A stretch of DNA of 39,742 bases. Origin: an uncultured Lachnospiraceae bacterium. GTDB lineage: Bacteria; Bacillota; Clostridia; Lachnospirales; Lachnospiraceae. A program made the translations under genes and the position numbers. Below, in pieces: positions 8,448 to 16,279 of the stretch (its first letter is position 1; every line of letters starts with the position of its first letter). The notes beneath the pieces are model-generated. The model ran no database searches and was not told where the DNA came from. It saw only the letters and a list, made by a program, of their open reading frames with translations. The stretch spans positions 1 through 39,742 of the forward strand of contig CAJUOE010000086.1 of the NCBI GenBank assembly GCA_910587895.1, in the 5' to 3' direction.

Positions 8448-8476
8448 ATGCTAGCGGCATGCTCTTATTCTGTCAA
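8448..8476 (-). promoter_or_regulatory. Sigma-A promoter of the GNAT gene
   Basis: TTGACA (8476-8471) and TAGCAT (8453-8448) on the minus strand are separated by 17 bases. The ATG at 8411 is about 30 bases below the expected start. It begins only 10 bases after the preceding isomerase gene ends, so the GNAT gene is not dependent on the glycan operon. Confidence 0.75.
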
Positions 8477-8485
8477 GCGGTTTTT

Positions 8486-9427
8486 TCATCCCACGCTCAA
8501 ACCGGAAGAAAAATATTCTCCGATTCTCCCGATAAACGCCAGCACATCCGCTTTCATCACTTCCGGAAATGCCGTGAGTACCGGCGCTGTTTCAAAGCTC
8601 AGCGTCCCCTGATAGCCGATCCTTCGAAGCCCCCGAAGGAAACCGTCCCAATCGGTGGAAGATTTGTTCTCCCGCACCTTTGCAAACGTATACGGAATCT
8701 GGTGCAAATCGCCGATTCCGTCATTGTCATGGATATGTAAGACCTTCATGCGCTCTCCTAATGTAGTGATAAAATGCTCAAAATCAATTCCCACAAGATT
8801 CGCATGTCCCGTGTCAAAGCAAAAACCCAGCACCTCCGCATGATACCTCTCATTAAACCGGTCAATCCGCTCCGCAGCCTTTTGCGCATCGCAGCATGGT
8901 CCTTCCACCAGATGTCCTCCCACACTCTCATACAAGTTTTCCACGCAGAGCGTGATTCCCAACTCCTTTGCCGTCGGCACAAGCGATTCCAGAAATGCTT
9001 CCGTCCGCTTCCATTCCTCCTCCTCAGAACCCAGATATTTTGCCAGCTTCATTCCATGTACTACGATATACGGACATTCCAAAAAAGCGCAGACCGCCAT
9101 ACTCTTGCGCGCCACTTCCGCCCGCAGATAGGTATTAATCCCCTCATCGGCGGTCGGCACATAAATCGGATAGGGCATATGCATCTGGTTGATCCGGATT
9201 CCGGCCGCCTGCGCGCCCTGCTTATGCGGTGCAAAGAACCGTTCAAGCTCTGCCACCGATTGATCGAAAAAACGATTGAGCCGCGACCGATAGATATCCG
9301 TATTTTTCAGATATCCGTTCAGGCTGAAATCCGCACAGGAAAAGCCCGCCCTTGCAAGCATCGCAAATCCCTCCTCCGGATGTTCGTCATTTACTATATT
9401 TTCCGTCTGCACTCCTCTTTGAAGCAT
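8486..9427 (-). CDS. Sugar-phosphate isomerase/epimerase, xylose isomerase-like TIM barrel
   Basis: This 313-residue AP-endonuclease-2/xylose-isomerase-like TIM barrel keeps the expected metal ligands: Glu163 in CVENLY, Asp205/His208 in FDTGHA, His231/His233 in LHIHDND and Glu279 in SFET. Members isomerise or epimerise sugars, inositols or hydroxypyruvate-type acids using a divalent metal. The start at 9427 has an excellent SD (GGGAGGACGGAAATG). It is the last gene of the glycan block and a paralogue of the gene just upstream. It probably supplies or modifies a sugar precursor; the substrate is unknown. Confidence 0.85.
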   Translation of the reverse strand: MLQRGVQTENIVNDEHPEEGFAMLARAGFSCADFSLNGYLKNTDIYRSRLNRFFDQSVAELERFFAPHKQGAQAAGIRINQMHMPYPIYVPTADEGINTYLRAEVARKSMAVCAFLECPYIVVHGMKLAKYLGSEEEEWKRTEAFLESLVPTAKELGITLCVENLYESVGGHLVEGPCCDAQKAAERIDRFNERYHAEVLGFCFDTGHANLVGIDFEHFITTLGERMKVLHIHDNDGIGDLHQIPYTFAKVRENKSSTDWDGFLRGLRRIGYQGTLSFETAPVLTAFPEVMKADVLAFIGRIGEYFSSGLSVG

Positions 9428-9533
9428 TTCCGTCCTCCCATTTCATATCCGCCTACCAGCATGCGTCTCTCGCATGTCATTTTACGCTCGTTGGGGCTTT
9501 CCGCATTTCCACTGCCTTTACGTCCTGCTTCTC

Positions 9534-10805
9534 TCAGTCGCGTTCTATTCTGTCAAAGTGAAACGTCGGCATATACTCATCGTTAAAAAACTCGACCGGA
9601 TTTTCCACACCCATCTGCCGCAGCTGTGCCTCGATTTCCCTGTAATAAATATTGCAGATAAAGATTGCGCAATCTGAAGGCAGATTCATCAGACACCGCG
9701 GCTCTTTTACCTCCAGCCCCTCAAATACACTCCCCCACAGCGTTTCATTATTATCGCAGGTAAACAGCGGCGGATATTTTTCCCCGTAACACTTCATGTA
9801 TGCCCGGCACATATTGCCCGCTCCAAACAGCACTCTGGACGAATATTTTTTCAACAGATTTTCCATCCCGATCTGCCACTTAAAATATGCCGCCACTGAT
9901 TTTGCCATCTTCAAAAGCTCCGGCCGCAGAATTGGTGAAAATGCCGATGCCGTGTCATACATATCCATTATCAGTTCTCCGTCGAATCCGATTTCACGCA
10001 GACCCCTGATCAGATTCAGCCAATCTGTCCGGGATTCTCCCCGTTTCACCGCAGTAAACGGCAGCAGCGCGCTCTCATTGTTTCCATCGCAATCGCGCAG
10101 AATCACCGTTTTCAGACGCTTCTCCAGAGCCAGAATAAAATCATACATATTCTGCCCGCAAATATTGCATACACCCACATCCATGCAGAAGCCAAACCGC
10201 TCTTCACCCGCCGCCTCATTGAGCGCGTCTATCCACTGAACCGCCTGTCCGCTGTCGGCGCACAGACCTCGCAGCAAATGCCCGTTATAATCCCTGCACT
10301 GGTTCTCCAACAAAATCTGCATATCATATTTTTTTGCACGCTCCGCCAAATCCAGATAAAATGCGCGGTTCCGCTCCCAAAGATTTTCCGGAGGTATCCC
10401 TGCCGATAAAGGTCTGACAATCAGATAACGACAACCGGTCCGCCCGCAGATTGCAGTGCTTTCCTCCGCCAGCCGCGTTATAAACGTCTCCGAATCGCTG
10501 CGTATTGTATCCCTGCGCAGATAGGGAGCCCTGACCGCTGTATAACGCACGTTCCGTCTCCTGCACTGTTCCAGCAATGGTCCCAAGCTGTCATATAATT
10601 CTTCCGGATGTTCACACAAAAAAGCCGTCTGCCGTAACGCTTCCGTATTCTGCATCGGTTTTCCGATCTGCTCCATGACATCCGCCGGACAGAATAAAGA
10701 CAAATCTAACAGCACACAATCAAATCCTGCCTGCGAAATATCTCCGATTCCCTGTCCCGGATGATTCCTGTCCACAATGCCCTGTGGCGCACAAATGATA
10801 TTCAA
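9534..10805 (-). CDS. Degenerate TIM-barrel isomerase paralogue fused to a Rossmann-like domain
   Basis: I chose the TTG at 10805 (423 residues) because it follows GGAGGA by 7 bases; an upstream ATG at 10871 would overlap the previous gene and adds no conserved sequence. Residues 1-312 align with the neighbouring isomerase, but the metal site is eroded: DTGH has become DVGV (209-212) and LHIHDND has become VILRDCD (234-240); only Glu167 and some Asp residues remain. Residues 318-415 form the cluster's Rossmann-like module (VLFGAGNMCRAY, then TCDNNETLWG). It may be a non-catalytic binding or scaffold protein, or have a new activity. Confidence 0.8.
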   Translation of the reverse strand: MNIICAPQGIVDRNHPGQGIGDISQAGFDCVLLDLSLFCPADVMEQIGKPMQNTEALRQTAFLCEHPEELYDSLGPLLEQCRRRNVRYTAVRAPYLRRDTIRSDSETFITRLAEESTAICGRTGCRYLIVRPLSAGIPPENLWERNRAFYLDLAERAKKYDMQILLENQCRDYNGHLLRGLCADSGQAVQWIDALNEAAGEERFGFCMDVGVCNICGQNMYDFILALEKRLKTVILRDCDGNNESALLPFTAVKRGESRTDWLNLIRGLREIGFDGELIMDMYDTASAFSPILRPELLKMAKSVAAYFKWQIGMENLLKKYSSRVLFGAGNMCRAYMKCYGEKYPPLFTCDNNETLWGSVFEGLEVKEPRCLMNLPSDCAIFICNIYYREIEAQLRQMGVENPVEFFNDEYMPTFHFDRIERD

Positions 10806-10851
10806 TGTTCTTTCCTCCGCATATTTTTCTCGCGATGCCGCCTTACCGGCC

Positions 10852-13101
10852 TCAGCACAGCCGCTTCTCAATCAGCTGCTTCAGCTTGCTGGAGCTGGTG
10901 CTCTCCGTATAAGGAAAAAATACCATATCCGACCCGTGTTTTTCCAGAAACTCTTTGTCCGCCAGCCAGTCCGGATTATTCTTATAATCGCTTCCCGAAA
11001 ATTGGCAGTCAAAGTGATACATCTGGTATGCCTCCCTGACACCGCGAAACTCAAGCGGAATCTTCACCACCTCGTCCACATAGCGGCAGGAGCGCACCAT
11101 CTCCGCCCTCTCCTCATATGGGACGAAGGGCTCCACCTCCTTATATTTGCGCACACCCTCATCAGAAACCACCCCCACAATCAGATACTCACACTGTTCC
11201 TTGGCCCGCTTAAACATGTTTAGGTGTCCCACATGGAACAGGTCGAACACGCCGGAAATATAGCCCGTATGATACCTTTTCCGCTCAGTCTGCGCTATTT
11301 GCATCTGTGTCTGCGCAATAGGCTTTCTCTTCCTCGGATAGTCCTTCCCGGCATCGAAAATGCCATACTCTTTCACACCCAGCTCTTCTAGCTGCCGTAC
11401 CACCGACAGGTAATTTTTGATGCAGATCAGAACCTTATACTCCCCGCTTGGCAGTTCTTCAAAAATCGCCGGTGAACAAATCCCGATGCCTTCCAGCTCC
11501 TGCCCCCATTTATGCTCGTTATTGTCAACAATCGCATAGACGGGATAATCCTGCCCGTACATTGCCAGAAATTTTTTCGTAAAATGACCTGACCCAAACA
11601 GAATCAGTTTTCTTCCCTCCACATTGCGGAAAATATCTACGAAAAGCCGCTGATACTCGTCCGTGGAAAAATTCATCCGCTGCCTGTTTGCATAGATCGT
11701 CTCCACGTTGCCCCTGCACGCCTCATGATAGATCCGCAGCTCCCTTTCCTTTCTTAAATCCCTCAGGAATTCCCCTTCCATCCTCTGCCAGCGCTCCCGA
11801 TATTTTGTCAATCCGTATCTTTCGTACAATTCCTCCACCGGCAGAATCTTCATCAATTCCACATTTCCTGCATAAAATGTGCCAACCATCCGGGAAATAA
11901 TTGCGTTGGCCGGATAGTTTTCCTCACAAAACTCCTGGTCATAAAAAACAAACTCCCCGTCTATGTAAAAGCTGTTGAGCGGCACCATGTCAACATAGCC
12001 CTTACGCAGAATGGCGCCCTCTCCATCCCCCTGATCGGATTCCACAATAGCAGAGGACCGCAAAATCAGATCCCGAAAATGATCCATCTCCTGCAAAAAA
12101 CGTTCTCTGTCTGTACGAAGCAGCTTCTTGAGATAAACCTGCCCCACCTCCGCCTGTATCAGCGGCATTTGACAGACGCCGCCCTCCAGCTTCGTATCTA
12201 CCACGGGAATGCCGCGCTCCTTCAGTTCCTTCGCATGGGCCGCCAGCTTTTCAAGCCGTGCTTCGCCCTCCGGGTAAACCGCCCGTTTCTCCACAATCCC
12301 CCTTCTGCGAACCACCGTGCAGAGCGCGCTCTCCCTCCCCCGCTCCATGGAGCAGGTCACATGCAATACATCACATAACGCTTCCTTTGACCCGCATTCA
12401 ATCAGCCACGCATTCGCCAGTTTGTGAAACAGGCCGTCGTTCTCCAAGCTCTCATACAGAGGCGCCTCCTCCAAAAATACGGTATCCGGATAATTATAAG
12501 TAGGGAACAAACGGTTTGCCAAATCCTCGTTCGGGAGATAGTCCTCCGCATAAATCAGACCGGGATTCTGCAGATCCGGCAGGACAGAAAAAAATCGGAA
12601 AGAGTTCCATCCCGCCGCCCTAAGCATTTTTTCCATTTCGTTCCTGCTGTAGCATCTGCCACGGAACACATCCTCCTTTTTATCATACGCTCTTCGATAT
12701 CCCTCGATCCCGTCGAAGTTGCGGCCGGTATAGGGATCCCGGTCCCCACAGAAATAGCGGATGCCGAAACGGTTGTTCATACCGAGTAGCAGCCTGCCCT
12801 CCTCTTTCAAAAGGCTTCGCCAGTTCTGTAAAACCTGCTCCGGGTTTTCTGTGCACTCCAGTGCTTCCACCGCAATCAGATAATCAAAACCGCCTTTATA
12901 CTCCTGTGTCCATTCCGTGTTACAGGACTGCTCCACCGGTGCGCATACCACGGCAAAAGACTTATCGATAAGCATTTTAGCCAGCGCGTCCTTGCTGTCC
13001 CCGATATAGAGGACTTTTGCGTCTTGTTCGAAATCATACCATTGCAAAAGCCCGCATTTTATTCCGTTAATCAGTTCCTGTGTCTGGTCTGTGCTGCTCA
13101 T
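10852..13101 (-). CDS. Four-module protein: SAM methyltransferase, kinase-like, Rossmann-like and cytidylyltransferase domains
   Basis: In this 749-residue protein, residues 1-175 look like a class I methyltransferase (LYIGDS at 31-36, FDYLIAVEALE at 72-82). Residues 265-460 have kinase-like features: Lys272, then Asp371-x4-Asn376 and Asp388 in YDQEF, resembling the APH/WbdD catalytic and metal motifs. Residues 497-585 are the cluster's Rossmann-like module (LILFGSGHFTKKF, VDNNEHKWG). Residues 611-749 are a CTP:phospho-alcohol cytidylyltransferase (HVGH 623-626, STSSSK 734-739), as in glycerol-3-phosphate or phosphocholine enzymes. SD GGAGG precedes the ATG. It lies directly below the decayed insertion at 13207-13458. 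Possible roles are capping of a glycan chain and making a CDP-alcohol. Confidence 0.8.
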   Translation of the reverse strand: MSSTDQTQELINGIKCGLLQWYDFEQDAKVLYIGDSKDALAKMLIDKSFAVVCAPVEQSCNTEWTQEYKGGFDYLIAVEALECTENPEQVLQNWRSLLKEEGRLLLGMNNRFGIRYFCGDRDPYTGRNFDGIEGYRRAYDKKEDVFRGRCYSRNEMEKMLRAAGWNSFRFFSVLPDLQNPGLIYAEDYLPNEDLANRLFPTYNYPDTVFLEEAPLYESLENDGLFHKLANAWLIECGSKEALCDVLHVTCSMERGRESALCTVVRRRGIVEKRAVYPEGEARLEKLAAHAKELKERGIPVVDTKLEGGVCQMPLIQAEVGQVYLKKLLRTDRERFLQEMDHFRDLILRSSAIVESDQGDGEGAILRKGYVDMVPLNSFYIDGEFVFYDQEFCEENYPANAIISRMVGTFYAGNVELMKILPVEELYERYGLTKYRERWQRMEGEFLRDLRKERELRIYHEACRGNVETIYANRQRMNFSTDEYQRLFVDIFRNVEGRKLILFGSGHFTKKFLAMYGQDYPVYAIVDNNEHKWGQELEGIGICSPAIFEELPSGEYKVLICIKNYLSVVRQLEELGVKEYGIFDAGKDYPRKRKPIAQTQMQIAQTERKRYHTGYISGVFDLFHVGHLNMFKRAKEQCEYLIVGVVSDEGVRKYKEVEPFVPYEERAEMVRSCRYVDEVVKIPLEFRGVREAYQMYHFDCQFSGSDYKNNPDWLADKEFLEKHGSDMVFFPYTESTSSSKLKQLIEKRLC

Positions 13102-13121
13102 CTTTGCCTCCGTTCTGAAAT

Positions 13122-13173
13122 AAAAAAGATCTGATGCAGACTATGACGATTTCATACTTTACATCAGATTTTT
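13122..13173. terminator. Hairpin terminator inside the left terminal repeat of element A
   Basis: ATCTGATG (13129-13136) pairs with CATCAGAT (13162-13169), with an inner TATGA/TCATA stem. On the minus strand the stem is followed by CTTTTTT. The mirror strand also ends in T5, so it may work in both directions. It would limit read-through from the glycan genes above into the four-module gene, whose ATG is only 21 bases further. Confidence 0.6.
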
Positions 13174-13206
13174 AAACGCATACAATTTATGAATTTATTC
13201 CCACTA

Positions 13207-13458
13207 CTATATTTGTTCGTCTGCAAAGTTAGCCGCACTCATCAACTGGAAATCCAGAAAGATGACAATATAGTCTTTCTTTAAATATTCCGCCAGAGAC
13301 ATAAGTGTTGTCGTCTTACCATACTGTCTGCCCTTGTTTATGACAAAATATTTTTTCCTGCCTACAAATCTTTCCTTAATTTATCTAAGCCTGTCATCCC
13401 GGCACACCATTTAGTGTTCTTCCGGTTTGCAGCGTCCTTCTGTATTGAAATACCTCAT
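13207..13458 (-). pseudogene. Remnant of AAA-ATPase-like / PD-(D/E)XK gene (N-terminal part)
   Basis: From the ATG at 13458 (SD GGAGGACATGGA) the frame reads MRYFNTEGRCKPEEH, a stop, about 11 more residues, a second stop, then KKYFVINKGRQYGKTTTL, a nucleotide-binding P-loop, and about 30 further residues to a third stop. MRYFNTEGRC and RQYGKTT are hallmarks of the AAA-ATPase_like (PF09820-type) proteins that carry a C-terminal nuclease domain. Here two in-frame stops interrupt the start, and everything after about residue 83 is gone. The same family appears broken differently at 33948-34401. Confidence 0.8.
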
Positions 13459-13595
13459 TCCATGTCCTCCATGCCCTGAGCCAGAATTTGTTTCACACCT
13501 CATTTTACTTTGTATTTTGGACGTGTAAAGGAAAGGCGTTTCTAAGTCTCATGTAAAGTATGAAATTGTCAAGGCGCTATTTTATTCCAATACTG

Positions 13596-13739
13596 CTATT
13601 TTCCGGCTTTTGCCACTACAGTGCGTAACACACCGTTTCCAGCAAAATGATCAGAATAATATCTTATTTGTTTCTTCGTCAATGCATTATTCCGTGCAAA
13701 AATTTTCTGCATCTCCTCCAATGAACGTATTACTCCCAT
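13596..13739 (-). CDS. Small ORF overlapping the end of a glycosyltransferase gene (unknown)
   Basis: This 47-codon frame has its ATG (13739) 10 bases inside the stop of the GT2 gene (TTATGGGAGTAA). The product, MGVIRSLEEMQKIFARNN and onward, is basic and helical in character, with no motif I recognise. It ends 26 bases before the right arm of element A. It could be a coupled small protein or the 5' stub of a gene truncated by the insertion. The SD is weak. Confidence 0.3.
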   Translation of the reverse strand: MGVIRSLEEMQKIFARNNALTKKQIRYYSDHFAGNGVLRTVVAKAGK

Positions 13740-15070
13740 AAGATTAACTGGCTTTCCCGAATCCCCATACTCTTTAACTGTTGTTCCATCTCCTGCGCGT
13801 GAAGTCCATTCGCCACAATGTAAACGGCATCCGGATATTTCTCCACCGCTCTCTCCGGCGAAAGAATCCTGCAGCCGCCTAAATCCGTATCCCAAAGCTT
13901 CCCGTCATTGTCAGCGATACATCTGACACACTGCGGTTCAAAACAAAGCAGTTCCAAAATCCGCCTGCCTCTTTGTCCTGCACCGAAAATAACTATTTCC
14001 TGTCCGCTGCTCAGTTTTGCAACTGCATTCACCAATCGGTACAGGCTCTCCCTGCCTTCCTGCTCCTGAAGTACATCCCGATCTAACAATTCCAAGACCC
14101 TCTGTGGCGATTCCTCCATCATTTCTCTCGCAAACTGTCCATATCCCTGCTTCGCATATTTTTTCAAAGCCTCTCTGTCTTTTTCCAACTCCTGCAGGTA
14201 TCTCTCAAACAGCTCCTGTCTGTACTCTCCCTTCAAATGCCTTAAATTCCCACGGAAATCCATATATTTCCAGAGATAGGCGTTGTGCCATACATGCTCA
14301 TTCGTGATACCGCGCCTTCTCAGCTCATTCTGCAGGAACTCGTGTTCTTCCGCTATTACAATTGTCTTCGTCGAATCATGCATGGACGAACGGGGATTAT
14401 CGGTTCTGTATAAATACAATGGCAGGTTGAGATGGTATGCGCTTGCCGCCAGAATACTTGTCAGGAACCGAAACGACATGTCCTGATAGGAAGCTCCCGG
14501 CGATTCATTCATACGAATATCCTGTTCCAGCAGAAAATCTTTTCTGAAAATGCCTGTCCAGAATCGGGGAATAACTCCGAATCGTTCCGGTTCTTCCCTG
14601 TAATGAATCAAACTGTTATAGTTTTCCTCCGCATACATATGCGTAACGTAGCCAAACCGCCAGCCGTCTACATCAAAAAAATTTGTATAGTCCCCATTTA
14701 CAAAGTCCGGATGATGCCGCCTTACAATCTCATACAATCTTTCCAGCATAAAAGGTTCATACATATCGTCCGATTCCAAGACGGAAACATACTCTCCCCT
14801 TGCCTGTGCAATCCCCTCATTTACCTTGTGTCCATAGCTTGTATTGTCATCATTGATAATACGGATTCTGCCATCTTTCGCAGCATAGTCTTGCAGTATT
14901 TCCGGAGAATCATCTGTGCTGCCACCATCCATACATAAGATCTCAATCTCCTCAAAAGTCTGGTTCATAACACTGTCAAGGCACTCCCTCAGGTATTTTT
15001 CCGCGTTATGTATGGTTATAATCACCGATATTTCAGGATCATGAATCATTTCCTTTAATCTCTCTCCCAT
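13730..15070 (-). CDS. Family 2 glycosyltransferase with C-terminal Rossmann-like domain
   Basis: The 446-residue product has a GT-A fold N-terminus: SVIITIHNAEKYL (15-27), DGGSTDDS (48-55) and a metal-binding LESDDM (98-103). It would transfer a sugar from a nucleotide sugar to the growing glycan at the inner face of the membrane. No transmembrane helix is evident. Residues 358-446 are the accessory Rossmann-like module (IVIFGAGQRGRRIL, ADNDGKLWD). The ATG at 15070 has the SD GAGGAAAAG and follows the DUF4422 gene by 20 bases. It is the last intact gene before element A. Confidence 0.88.
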   Translation of the reverse strand: MGERLKEMIHDPEISVIITIHNAEKYLRECLDSVMNQTFEEIEILCMDGGSTDDSPEILQDYAAKDGRIRIINDDNTSYGHKVNEGIAQARGEYVSVLESDDMYEPFMLERLYEIVRRHHPDFVNGDYTNFFDVDGWRFGYVTHMYAEENYNSLIHYREEPERFGVIPRFWTGIFRKDFLLEQDIRMNESPGASYQDMSFRFLTSILAASAYHLNLPLYLYRTDNPRSSMHDSTKTIVIAEEHEFLQNELRRRGITNEHVWHNAYLWKYMDFRGNLRHLKGEYRQELFERYLQELEKDREALKKYAKQGYGQFAREMMEESPQRVLELLDRDVLQEQEGRESLYRLVNAVAKLSSGQEIVIFGAGQRGRRILELLCFEPQCVRCIADNDGKLWDTDLGGCRILSPERAVEKYPDAVYIVANGLHAQEMEQQLKSMGIRESQLILWE

Positions 15071-15090
15071 ATCTTTTCCTCGCCGCCGTT

Positions 15091-16266
15091 CTATTTCCCA
15101 TATGGTCTTTCATCACCTATTGCTAAAACAGGAAGCTGCTTCACCAAATACCCACTGTAATATAGCCAGACGGTAAACAGCCGCTCTGCCCAAAATCCAA
15201 TCACACGTTTGCTGTATGTATCCCACTCCTCTTTCACTTCCACTCTGTCAATCAGTTGAAATAAAATCGGAAAAAGCCATTCACAGTATTCATTCATTCT
15301 GGTTCGCTTTGTAATAAACATATTGCATGGGAAAATAATACTTTCCTCCATGACCTTTTGAAACGCAAGCTTTTCATCTCCACTTTTTGTCTCAAAAATC
15401 AGATTCAATTCTTTCCAGCTCGCCTCGAAAGCCTCTTTACAAATTTCCACACTTAACATGGAGGCCACCGAATAGCCCTGAAACGCAACCGCCTTTGCAA
15501 CAATCACATCGTATTTATGCAAAAGTACAAACGCTTCCACATCCTGCAATGGCCATCCGATATTTATTTCAGATTCAAAAACCCTTCTATAATGGTTTAA
15601 TCCGATATACTCCTCTGTTCCATTCTGCCATATCCAGTAAAGCGCAGTACATTCATTAATCAAACTGTTATACTTCGCTATATTATTACCCGTATGATCC
15701 CTGATATAAGGAAGCGTCCCGTGCCCAACTCCAATTGGCACATACCCCTGATTCCCTATGGGCTGAAAAAGCTTATGCGTGACCTGATAAACACGCAAAG
15801 AAGGTATTGCCATATCTACCGGAAAAATATAACCTTGACAATTTATTACATTTTTTGCAGGCTGTTCCTTTGTATGCTCTGCGCCCAGCCAATTCCTGAC
15901 AATACCGGCCCGTTCTCTGCCAAAAATAAATTCCATTACCTCGCGGTATGCCATCTGCATCTTCGGGTAACCGGGATTCTTCCCTTCCTGCTGCAGCAAA
16001 AAATCCAATCTCAAAATTTTTTTGCAGTCTATCCCCCGCTCAAAGATACATTCGCGCGCTATCTCATCAAAATACTTGTCAGAGCTTATCACAACGCCGT
16101 CAACTATGTGCCCCTTTATGGAGTCTGGTGAAAACAACGGCTTTCCATAGTATTCTGCCGCATCATTTTGTGCTCTCTGATCCACAAACCCAATGATACA
16201 ATTCCTATTCACCTTATCAATATTTCTTTTAAGCCTCTCACCAATTCCCCATATCAGATATTTCAT
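15091..16266 (-). CDS. DUF4422-type glycosyltransferase with N-terminal Rossmann-like domain
   Basis: The 391-residue form starts at ATG 16266 (SD GGAAAAG); a GTG 12 bases upstream is also possible. Residues 1-90 are a Rossmann-like module (KYLIWGIGERLKRN, FVDQ). The remainder matches DUF4422, recognised by the VGHGTLPYIRDHTGNNIAK segment and YIGLNHYRRVF. DUF4422 proteins are considered glycosyltransferases of surface polysaccharide loci; donor and acceptor are unknown. Here the accessory domain is at the N-terminus, opposite to its position in the GT2 neighbours, so it has been attached independently. Confidence 0.85.
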   Translation of the reverse strand: MKYLIWGIGERLKRNIDKVNRNCIIGFVDQRAQNDAAEYYGKPLFSPDSIKGHIVDGVVISSDKYFDEIARECIFERGIDCKKILRLDFLLQQEGKNPGYPKMQMAYREVMEFIFGRERAGIVRNWLGAEHTKEQPAKNVINCQGYIFPVDMAIPSLRVYQVTHKLFQPIGNQGYVPIGVGHGTLPYIRDHTGNNIAKYNSLINECTALYWIWQNGTEEYIGLNHYRRVFESEINIGWPLQDVEAFVLLHKYDVIVAKAVAFQGYSVASMLSVEICKEAFEASWKELNLIFETKSGDEKLAFQKVMEESIIFPCNMFITKRTRMNEYCEWLFPILFQLIDRVEVKEEWDTYSKRVIGFWAERLFTVWLYYSGYLVKQLPVLAIGDERPYGK

Positions 16267-16279
16267 ACTTTTCCACACT

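Larger units (their letters stand above)
13122..13570. mobile_element. Element A: short remnant with inverted terminal repeats
   Basis: The two ends carry inverted copies of one sequence. Reading inwards, 13173-13145 (minus) and 13542-13570 (plus) share ATGTAAAGTATGAAAT, with 24 of 29 positions equal over the full arms. Between them lies only a broken AAA-ATPase start (13207-13458). The same ends and the same gene family occur in element B. This is consistent with a decayed mobile unit or its internally deleted derivative. No target-site duplication was established. Confidence 0.5.

Noticed and set aside
8774..9586. Plus-strand open frame of 270 codons
   Set aside because: It is antisense to the isomerase gene, which has a strong SD and conserved metal ligands; the antisense product has no recognisable domain.
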